A stretch of DNA of 53,520 bases. Origin: Methanobrevibacter sp. GTDB lineage: Archaea > Methanobacteriota > Methanobacteria > Methanobacteriales > Methanobacteriaceae. A program made the position numbers and the translations under genes. Shown in pieces: positions 45,605-53,520 of this stretch (positions are counted from its first letter, which is position 1; the number at the start of each line of letters is the position of its first letter). The stretch lies in assembly GCF_017409525.1 (NCBI RefSeq), contig NZ_JAFQSO010000016.1, positions 1 to 53,520 of the forward strand, given 5' to 3'. The notes beneath the pieces are model-generated. The model had not been told where the DNA came from. It ran no database searches and saw nothing but the letters and a program-made list of their open reading frames with translations.

Positions 45605-48600
45605 ATGAATAAAAATAGGATAATCGTAATATTTTCAATTTTATTCGTTCTTTTATGTTCGCTTTCAGCGGTTGCTGCAAGTGAATTAAACTCGACTGAT
45701 GCAATTACAAGTGAGATTACGGATGAAACGATTGGTGAAACTGCAGATTTTGATGCAGAATCAGGGAAAATATTAACTACAATCAATGAAGAACAGGAAA
45801 GCATATTGAATGTGACCTGTGAAGAACAGGAAAGTGTATTGGACGCAACGGAGGACGAATCAGAAGAATGGGGTACATTCACTGAGTTAAGGCAGTTAAT
45901 AAGTGATACCCTATACACTAAGGAAATCAAATTGCAAAAGAATTATAGATCTACTGGTAGTGGAGGTTCTAGCGATGAAATAGTCATTAACAGAGAGGTT
46001 ACCATTGACGGAAATGGGCATACGATTGACTGTGCAGGAAAATCAACTGCATTCGTACTCGATTATAGTTACATTCATTTAAAAAATATGCGAATTACAG
46101 GATTTGCCGACACTTCAAAGTCTCACCTTTATGCAGTAACTGTTCAACCTCATCTTCAGCACTGCATAATTGAAAATTGTATTTTTGAAGGTAATTCATA
46201 TAGCGTATTGAGTATGCAAGGAACCTTTAATAAGATTGTAGATTGTGTTTTTAGAAATAATTCTGCAAATGGGGCTGAATTAGTTTATTTGACTACTAGT
46301 AATCGTCAAAAAGATAATGCATTTCATAGAAATTATATGACTGGAAGTATTTTTGTAGATAATGGAAAAATCACATCAGACGGCAAATTTGACACAGACA
46401 AATTAGTTCTCTTAGGTGATGATTTTATTGTTGAGTATTCTCGCTTTGAGAACAATGTTGCTGAAAAAGGAATTGTCCATTTTGGCGGTCATCATTATCT
46501 TTCTACTGTTAATAAATGTTTCTTTGGTGTTGCTGAAACCGGTAATGATTATGGTTTAATTTGTCGTAATGGCAACGTAAGGGAGTCAATTTTTTGCACT
46601 CCTGATATAAAAGGAAATGTTATCAATGGTGTTAGAAATCTAGACTACAATCTCTGGTTTGATGGTACAAAATCTTATGAAATCCCTGAAAGAGTTGTTG
46701 AAAGTGAAGGCTATGGGACTAGATATGAACCATATATAGTTACCGGATATGAAGTGGTGAAGGAATATGAACTAATTATCCTGGTCAAGACTTATTATGT
46801 TCCATCAATACCTAAAGAAGTGAGACTGGGTGATACAATTCAATTAAAACTCATGTTTCTTAAATCCAATACTAGCCTTTTACAAATGCCCACATGGAAA
46901 ACAGTAACATTCCAAGTCGAATTCAGTGACAGTAACCTAAATTCAACAAACATCACATTCACTAATGGAATATCAACGCCGTTTAATTATACTGCATTGG
47001 ATGGTGAAGAGGGCACAGCAACAATACTTTATAACGGTGCAATTATTACCTCCATTAAATTAAAGCATTCTGGAGAGTATGATTCATTTACTCTACTGAA
47101 ACACGCCATATCAAAGGCTTCAAATGAGATAGATCTGACTCATGATTATAAATTCTATTCCTCTCTTGATGATAAAATTGCGTTTACAGTGGATAAGGAC
47201 ATTACAATAAATGGTGATGGCCATACAATTGATGGATGTAATGGCGCCAACGGAATTTTTAATTTTGCAAGCGGAAGAAATATCACAGTCAAAAACCTTA
47301 ATTTTGTAAATTTCAAGGGTCTTGTGGTCAATGCTGAATCTTCCGGCAATGATCAGATTACATTTATAAACTGTACTTTTAAAAACATTGGCGGAGGAAT
47401 AAAATCAAATAAAATAACCGTAATTTATGATTGTAAATTTGAAGACAGCACAGCTACTGCCATTAATTTATATTCCACTCAAAATATTGCAAGCATTATT
47501 GACAACTCAATATTTGAAAATTGTAAAAGCAAATATGATGGCGGTGCAGGATACATTAATTCACCAACCATTATTACAGATTCCCAATTCAAGAACAACT
47601 ATGCAAGAAACGGTGGGGGATTATACATTGACGCGCAAAATTGCGCTATAGACAATTGTGAATTTATCGGTGATAAAGCGGATTACCTGGCCGCAGGCGT
47701 CTATTTCAACAATACTGGATGTAATCTTACCAATTCATTATTTAAAAGTAATTCAGCCGCATCAAATGTGCCATTTTACTTTAAAACAACACAAGGAACC
47801 GTAGAAAACAACACAGAAACCAATAATACAATATCCAAAAATTCATTCAGTGACCTTAAGGGCATAATAACCAGTGGGGGAAATGTAGTCAATTTAGAAA
47901 CTGATTATAAATTCAAATACGGTTCAAAAGAGGATTCCAAGATTGCAGATGGCATACCTATTGAAAAAAACCTAATAATAAACGGTAACGGCCATACCAT
48001 TGATGGTGACGCATATGCCACATTTTTTGAAATATATGGGAAGACACTTGAAGTAACATTCAACAACATTAATTTTGTTAATGCATTGTGTTTCGGTATT
48101 TATATTAAAAGTGCCAAAAGCGTCTCTTTCAACAACTGTACTTTTCATTCCATTGAAGGTCAGGAAAGTACTGATGCAGTAATATATATTGATTATAAAA
48201 ATCGGGATGAATCCGTTACAGACAGCGTGCTCATTAACAGATGCAGTTTTATTTATAATGATATTTATAACATAATTTTTGCAAATCCTGGGGATTATGC
48301 ACTAACCGTAAAAGACAGTGTTTTTGTAAACCCAGACTCCACCTATGACTTATTCATTAGATCCCATAACTCTAAAAACTATTTGGATTACAATTGGTGG
48401 GGAAACACTGAATACAACTTCACCAGCATGCCTAAAGTAAATGTCAAATTAAATAATTGGTACTTCCTGAATGACACTACAGTTAAATCCAACAGGGCGA
48501 CAATATCATTGAACAACTTATATGATAATGTGGCTAAAACAGTTACCGAAGATGCAAACTGTAGTCTGACGGATGTGCCAGTAGAATTTATCGGGAAAGA

Positions 48601-51600
48601 CTTGGTAATAGATGATGCAGTCATTAAACATGGAATTCTCACAGTGCCCTATAAAACAATTAAAAAACCGGCATTTTTGACTACAGTCATATATGGAATT
48701 AATAATACCGTAAATATAACAGAAAAAGGACAATTTGATATGCTGCAGGAATTGATAGATAATGCCACCGGCAATATCGTGAATCTGAATCGGGATTACA
48801 CACTCACTGAAGACATAGACAGTGTTGGGGGCATTATAATAAATAAGGATAATTTGATTATTAATGGTAACGGACACACAATCAATGCTCTTGGAATATC
48901 CAATCTATTCAACATACTATCGGACAATGTCAAATTAATGAATCTGATTCTAATCAATGGAAATGGCACAATATCACAAAGCAGCCCTATCCAATGGAGA
49001 GGAAACTATGGAACTATAGAAAACTGTACAGTTTCCAATAACTTTGCAGAGCGTTTCGGAGCAATAACCTGGACAGGAACCATGGGAGGCATAATCAATT
49101 CCACTTTCAACAATAACCGAGGGTTAAGTTCCGGAGGCGCAATTCTCATCGAGGGAATTGGTGTAAGCATCATCAATTCAAATTTCACAAGCAATGTTGC
49201 ATTGAGAGGAGCATCAATATATTCAAACAATGGATATACTCGCATTGATAACTGTAAATTCATAAAAAATGATGCATCTGATGGCGGCGCCGTTTACTTG
49301 AATGATGAATATGGAAGAATACGATACAGCATATTTGAAAACAATACTGGAAGATACGGCGGAGCAATCTACTGTAATGACATAAATGATGCTATAACTA
49401 CCAGCATATTCACATTCAATAATGCCCGATATGGCGGAGCAGTCTACTGGAATAAAAAATATGGCAGCCTTGCGGATTGCGAATTTGCCAACAACACTGC
49501 AACCGAAGACGGCGGAGCCATCTACTGGAACGCAAATTACGGAACTGTTGATTCAAGCTCCTTTGATAAAAACACTGCAAAAAGAGGAGGTGCAATCTAC
49601 TGGGATTACGATTACGGCAAAGTGATTGATTCAATATTCATCAAAAATACTGCAAACGATGGAGGAGCAGTCTACTTCTGTGAAGGAAACTTCATTAAAA
49701 ACGAACAACAAACAGTTGATTATTCCATATTCTTAGAAAACAGTGCGCAGAATAACGGAGGGGCAATATATGTTGCTGCCAAGAAAAGCACTATTGGAAA
49801 CTCCACATTCATCAAAAACCAAGCAAAAGACGGTGGAGCGCTTTACGCTACTTTTAAAGATGGAACAATATCACAGTCAGTATTCATAAACAATTCCGCA
49901 TCAGATGAAGGAAGCGCCATATACACAGATGAAGATTCCACTCCAGTCAACTACTGCGTCTTTTTTGAAGACAATTCAAAATCAATCATTTATCATGATG
50001 GATCATGGTTTAGCAGTAATCTTAATGCTGATTATAACTGGTGGGGAAACAACATAACAAATTTCAATCAAAAATTGGCCAATGTAAATGATGATGTGGA
50101 GGTCAATAACTGGTATGTTTTAGACATGACAATGAACGAGGGAACTGCAAACATCACATTAAACAGCCTATTTGAAAATAACAAAATCCGCACTGATGAA
50201 AACTGCAAAATGCCGCAAATTAACATTACATTAACCAATGAAAACTTAACAGTGGCTGACAGCATTATTTTAGGTGAAAACGGATATGTGGAAGTAGAAT
50301 ATCTTCCAAAAGCAATTAAAGGTTCATTGAAAGCAAGTTTTGAAACCTCCTCTGTTACAAGAAGTGAAGAGTTTCTACCAAGTAGCACTACAATTACAAC
50401 TGCCGAGGACGAATTCATATATGGAAATATTACAATTGAATATGAAGTCATAAATCCTACAATTATCAATGTAGCAATAACTAATGAAACTGGAAGCATT
50501 GTTTTTGAGAATTTAACTTCAGAATATATGGTTTCTCCTGATTTGGCAGCGGGCACATATACCGTAACCGTAACAAACATGGGAAATGGAAGCATCGTTT
50601 CAAGCAATGATACAAAAACCTTCACTGTAACTAAATTGACACCAACAATCATGGTTGTTGCAGAAGATGTGATTTATCCAGGTGATGTTATTGTAAATGT
50701 TACAAGTGATGTGGCCGGAAATTACACTGTTAAAATCGGGAATGTTGCAGAAGAAATAAACTTAACAGTCAATGAAGTCAAACAGTTAACATTCAGCGGT
50801 TTAAAAGCACAGGAATACCTTATAAATGTAACATATGATGAAACAGGAAACCATACAAAAGCGTTTAATGATAGTGTTAAAGTCAATGTTTTAAAGGCGG
50901 CTTCAGAGATTATAATTAAAAATATCACCTATTTGGACTATTGGAATGTGATTGTAGAAATCGAATTGGTAAATTCAGAAGATTTCACTGCTAAGCTCTA
51001 CCAAAACGCAACAGAAATCAGTAAAATCACAAAAAATCAAACTGCAATAATGCTCAATGATTTAACATTAGGAGATTACACATTAAACATTACCACCATT
51101 GCGGATGAAAATCACACACAAACAACCGAATCGGTAAACATATTCGTCAAATACACTCCGACAATAAATGTGGCCACAGCTGACGTAAGATATCCTGATG
51201 ACGTTATTGTTAATGTGACCAGTGATGCAACAGGCAAATTCACAATGAAAATAGGAAATAACACATTGGAATTCAACTTAACGGAAGATGTGAAAACTGA
51301 AATTTTCAGATTTAAAGATTTAGTAATAGGAGAATATGCAATAAATGTAACCTACCAAGGCAATGAAATCTATACTGCTGCATTCAACGATACAGTTAAC
51401 GTAAATGTTTTAAAAATCAATACTACAGTCGATTCAACCGTGAAAATAGATGGTTATCATGCAACAATAACTGTTAATGTTAATCCTAATGCTACTGGAT
51501 TCGTCTATTTGACATATGATGATTTTGCTTGTTATTTGGCATTGGAAAATGGTAGTGCATCCATCAATAATACATTACCTGTGGGCAATTACAATGCATC

Positions 51601-53520
51601 AGTCAAATACCTTGGAGATGACCTCTACAATGAAAGCAGTACAACTTTGGAATTTGTCATTGTTGATCCTGCAAAAGAGAATACCAACATCACTTTAAAG
51701 GTTGAAAGTGATGAAAATGACGTCACCTATAATGTAGATGTCAATCCTAATGCCACAGGTCTTGTTAAATTCGAAGTAACAGGAACTGAAGAATACACAG
51801 TATACTCAGATGTCATAAACGGAAAGGCAATTTTAGATGATATATTGGATGCTGGCGACTACACTATAATCGCAACATACATGGGCGACGCAAGATTCAA
51901 CACCAACATCACAACACAAACATTCACAATAAAAGACCACGAAAAACAGGACACTCCAATTGATGCTAATGTCAATATTACCGGTTATCGAACAACCATA
52001 ACCGTTAATGTGAATCCGAATGCAACCGGTTTTATTTCCATAAAATTAGGAGATACAATTGCACATATTGCATTAACCAACGGCACAGGTTCATTTATTA
52101 CTAATCTTGCTGCCGGAAGCTACCATGCGGATTTAACATATCTCGGTGATGATGACTTTAACAAAAACAGTACTGCAGTAACATTTACAATTGTGAATCC
52201 GGTAAAGGAAAATACAACTATCAGTTTGGAAGTCATAAGCAATGAAACTGATGTTATTTATACTGTAGATGTTAATTCTAATGCTACAGGATTAGTTAAA
52301 TTCGAAGTGACCGGAACTGAAGAATACATAGTATATGCGGATATCATTAATGGTAAAGTGATGCTTGAAGACAAACTGGTTGTCGGCAACTATACTGTAA
52401 TCGCAACATACTTGGGCGACAGCAATTACAATACCAATGTAACATCTCAAAGATTTAGCATTAAGGGACATGCAAAGCAGAATACTACAATTGATGCTGA
52501 TGTTAAAATAAACGGATATCTCGCAACAATCAATGTTTATATGAATCCAAACGCAACAGGATTCGTAAAATTAACAATCAAAGATTCCATTATTTACCTG
52601 GCAGTAAAAAATGGTGTTGCTTCAGTAAATAACACTTTACCAGCAGGAAGCTACAACATTGCAATCAAATATCTAGGCGATGATAATTATAATGAAAACA
52701 ATACCACTTTGGAATTTGTCATTGTTGAACCTGCAAAAGAAAACACCAATATCACTTTAAACGTTGAAAGCGATGAAAATTATGTTGCCTATATCGTGGA
52801 TGTTAATTCTAATGCTACCGGCCTTGTCAAATTTGAAATAACCGGAACAGAAGAATACACAGTATACGCAGACGTCATTAATGGAAAAGCAATACTTGCA
52901 GACATATTAGAAGCAGGCGACTACACCATTATTGCGACATACATGGGCGATGCAAGATTCAACACCAACATCACAACACAAACATTCACAATCAAAGGAC
53001 ACGAAAAACAGGACACAACAATTGATGCCAATGTCAATATCAACGGTTACCACACAACCATAACCGTTAATGTAAATCCAAACGCAACAGGATTTGTTAG
53101 AATAAAACTGGCAGACACAATAGCAAATATCGAATTAACCGACGGTACCGGTTCATTTGTCACCAGTTTAGCTGCCGGAAGCTACCATGCAGATCTAACA
53201 TATCTCGGAGACAATGACTTCAACAAAAACAGCACTACATTAACATTTACAATTGTTAAACCGCTCAAGGAGAACACACCAATCAGTTTAAACATATCCT
53301 CAAATGAAAATGATGTCATTTATACTGTTGATGTTAATTCTAATGCTACAGGATTAGTTAAATTCGAAGTGACTGGACTTGAAGAATATGTTTTATATGC
53401 TGATGTTATTGATGGTAAAGCATACTTCTATGACACTTTAACTACTGGTGATTACACTGTTGTTGCCACCTACATGGGCGATGACAGATTCAACACAAAT
53501 ATTACTACTGAATCATTCAC
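45605..53520 (+). CDS. Giant adhesin-like protein (over 2600 residues), C-terminus beyond the right edge
   Basis: The frame is open in the parts I translated, from ATG 45605 to the window end (at least 2638 codons), and the final codons are still inside a repeat. Residues 1-26 are a signal peptide. Four beta-helix segments each open with a GNGHTI- or GDGHTI-type motif (near 46003, 47205, 47980 and 48850). Two end with NWWG followed about 20-25 residues later by NWY (48391 and 50034). Polymorphic-membrane-protein-like GGAIYWN repeats occupy 49050-49930. From about 50390 the protein is a chain of Ig-like domains, with a regular 177-residue tandem unit from about 51414. AGGAGGG lies before an in-frame TTG (45596) and ATG (45605); I choose ATG. 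Inferred role: cell-surface adhesion. Confidence 0.85.
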   Translation, partial: MNKNRIIVIFSILFVLLCSLSAVAASELNSTDAITSEITDETIGETADFDAESGKILTTINEEQESILNVTCEEQESVLDATEDESEEWGTFTELRQLISDTLYTKEIKLQKNYRSTGSGGSSDEIVINREVTIDGNGHTIDCAGKSTAFVLDYSYIHLKNMRITGFADTSKSHLYAVTVQPHLQHCIIENCIFEGNSYSVLSMQGTFNKIVDCVFRNNSANGAELVYLTTSNRQKDNAFHRNYMTGSIFVDNGKITSDGKFDTDKLVLLGDDFIVEYSRFENNVAEKGIVHFGGHHYLSTVNKCFFGVAETGNDYGLICRNGNVRESIFCTPDIKGNVINGVRNLDYNLWFDGTKSYEIPERVVESEGYGTRYEPYIVTGYEVVKEYELIILVKTYYVPSIPKEVRLGDTIQLKLMFLKSNTSLLQMPTWKTVTFQVEFSDSNLNSTNITFTNGISTPFNYTALDGEEGTATILYNGAIITSIKLKHSGEYDSFTLLKHAISKASNEIDLTHDYKFYSSLDDKIAFTVDKDITINGDGHTIDGCNGANGIFNFASGRNITVKNLNFVNFKGLVVNAESSGNDQITFINCTFKNIGGGIKSNKITVIYDCKFEDSTATAINLYSTQNIASIIDNSIFENCKSKYDGGAGYINSPTIITDSQFKNNYARNGGGLYIDAQNCAIDNCEFIGDKADYLAAGVYFNNTGCNLTNSLFKSNSAASNVPFYFKTTQGTVENNTETNNTISKNSFSDLKGIITSGGNVVNLETDYKFKYGSKEDSKIADGIPIEKNLIINGNGHTIDGDAYATFFEIYGKTLEVTFNNINFVNALCFGIYIKSAKSVSFNNCTFHSIEGQESTDAVIYIDYKNRDESVTDSVLINRCSFIYNDIYNIIFANPGDYALTVKDSVFVNPDSTYDLFIRSHNSKNYLDYNWWGNTEYNFTSMPKVNVKLNNWYFLNDTTVKSNRATISLNNLYDNVAKTVTEDANCSLTDVPVEFIGKDLVIDDAVIKHGILTVPYKTIKKPAFLTTVIYGINNTVNITEKGQFDMLQELIDNATGNIVNLNRDYTLTEDIDSVGGIIINKDNLIINGNGHTINALGISNLFNILSDNVKLMNLILINGNGTISQSSPIQWRGNYGTIENCTVSNNFAERFGAITWTGTMGGIINSTFNNNRGLSSGGAILIEGIGVSIINSNFTSNVALRGASIYSNNGYTRIDNCKFIKNDASDGGAVYLNDEYGRIRYSIFENNTGRYGGAIYCNDINDAITTSIFTFNNARYGGAVYWNKKYGSLADCEFANNTATEDGGAIYWNANYGTVDSSSFDKNTAKRGGAIYWDYDYGKVIDSIFIKNTANDGGAVYFCEGNFIKNEQQTVDYSIFLENSAQNNGGAIYVAAKKSTIGNSTFIKNQAKDGGALYATFKDGTISQSVFINNSASDEGSAIYTDEDSTPVNYCVFFEDNSKSIIYHDGSWFSSNLNADYNWWGNNITNFNQKLANVNDDVEVNNWYVLDMTMNEGTANITLNSLFENNKIRTDENCKMPQINITLTNENLTVADSIILGENGYVEVEYLPKAIKGSLKASFETSSVTRSEEFLPSSTTITTAEDEFIYGNITIEYEVINPTIINVAITNETGSIVFENLTSEYMVSPDLAAGTYTVTVTNMGNGSIVSSNDTKTFTVTKLTPTIMVVAEDVIYPGDVIVNVTSDVAGNYTVKIGNVAEEINLTVNEVKQLTFSGLKAQEYLINVTYDETGNHTKAFNDSVKVNVLKAASEIIIKNITYLDYWNVIVEIELVNSEDFTAKLYQNATEISKITKNQTAIMLNDLTLGDYTLNITTIADENHTQTTESVNIFVKYTPTINVATADVRYPDDVIVNVTSDATGKFTMKIGNNTLEFNLTEDVKTEIFRFKDLVIGEYAINVTYQGNEIYTAAFNDTVNVNVLKINTTVDSTVKIDGYHATITVNVNPNATGFVYLTYDDFACYLALENGSASINNTLPVGNYNASVKYLGDDLYNESSTTLEFVIVDPAKENTNITLKVESDENDVTYNVDVNPNATGLVKFEVTGTEEYTVYSDVINGKAILDDILDAGDYTIIATYMGDARFNTNITTQTFTIKDHEKQDTPIDANVNITGYRTTITVNVNPNATGFISIKLGDTIAHIALTNGTGSFITNLAAGSYHADLTYLGDDDFNKNSTAVTFTIVNPVKENTTISLEVISNETDVIYTVDVNSNATGLVKFEVTGTEEYIVYADIINGKVMLEDKLVVGNYTVIATYLGDSNYNTNVTSQRFSIKGHAKQNTTIDADVKINGYLATINVYMNPNATGFVKLTIKDSIIYLAVKNGVASVNNTLPAGSYNIAIKYLGDDNYNENNTTLEFVIVEPAKENTNITLNVESDENYVAYIVDVNSNATGLVKFEITGTEEYTVYADVINGKAILADILEAGDYTIIATYMGDARFNTNITTQTFTIKGHEKQDTTIDANVNINGYHTTITVNVNPNATGFVRIKLADTIANIELTDGTGSFVTSLAAGSYHADLTYLGDNDFNKNSTTLTFTIVKPLKENTPISLNISSNENDVIYTVDVNSNATGLVKFEVTGLEEYVLYADVIDGKAYFYDTLTTGDYTVVATYMGDDRFNTNITTESF
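49050..49930 (+). repeat. Pmp-like GGAI repeats, about 24 residues each
   Basis: About a dozen units follow a pattern of FxxNxA, spacer, GGAIYWN or GGAVYxN (for example RYGGAVYWN, EDGGAIYWN, KRGGAIYWD). The same beta-helix repeat occurs in Chlamydia polymorphic membrane proteins and in archaeal adhesins. Confidence 0.85.
51414..53520 (+). repeat. 531-bp (177-residue) tandem Ig-like units with 1062-bp higher-order period
   Basis: Units start with an ID(A)xVxI(N)GY block, continue NPNATGF and YLGD, then a second half with VDVNSNATGLVKFE and ATYMGD. Nearly identical segments recur at 51901 and 52963, exactly 1062 bases apart, so alternate units match better than neighbours. Close to four units lie in the window and the array continues past its end. 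Confidence 0.85.

Overview
The window reads as a low-GC chromosomal segment of a host-associated methanogenic archaeon of the Methanobacteriales, most likely Methanobrevibacter. The genus is an inference. It rests on the frhA-D-G-B F420-reducing hydrogenase operon, archaeal information-processing genes (aIF2alpha, Nop10, S27e, L44e, PCNA, GINS51, TruD, EndoQ), an archaeal-type initiator tRNA, and giant secreted beta-helix/Ig-like adhesins of the kind Methanobrevibacter carries in many copies. No rRNA, CRISPR array, insertion sequence or phage module was found.

Layout. 1-11.7 kb (minus strand): a left-truncated adhesin, a 1463-residue adhesin and a 1626-residue membrane-anchored CobN-like protein. 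11.9-14.3 kb: a secreted DUF1002 protein, a dihydrouridine synthase and a small membrane protein. 14.3-16.1 kb: a foreign-looking island with a DUF3089 hydrolase gene interrupted by an in-frame TAG, a bacterial-style terminator, flanking imperfect direct repeats and a gene remnant. 16.1-18.3 kb: initiator tRNA, two coiled-coil membrane proteins and methionine aminopeptidase. 18.4-21.9 kb: the frhADGB operon. 22.0-22.9 kb: a Gly/Ser-linker PepSY-like protein and two tRNA-Arg genes. 22.8-28.8 kb: a translation/replication/repair block (L44e, S27e, aIF2alpha, Nop10, PAC2, a DUF2112-like protein, EndoQ, then PCNA and GINS51). 28.9-35.3 kb: a complete, tightly overlapping trpEGDCFBA operon with two TRP-box-like hexamers in its promoter. 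35.4-44.9 kb: small membrane protein, CPBP protease, HTH regulator, purB, Yip1-like protein, CopA, amidohydrolase, phosphomevalonate dehydratase small subunit, truD and tRNA-Arg(GCG). 44.9-53.5 kb: a rearrangement scar made of two gene fragments, then a plus-strand adhesin of more than 2600 residues that runs off the right edge.

How it fits together. The frh operon supplies reduced F420 for methanogenesis, trp and purB serve biosynthesis, and the DUF126 protein belongs to the archaeal mevalonate route to lipids. The window ends and its 14-16 kb stretch are the accessory parts: surface proteins built from repeats, and a laterally acquired, apparently broken gene. I did not find a clearly new multi-gene system. 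The best leads are the Cys-bearing 14-residue repeat array, the surface CobN-like protein, the ATT initiation context of the first adhesin, the amber-interrupted hydrolase island, the TRP-box promoter and the head-to-head gene-fragment scar.
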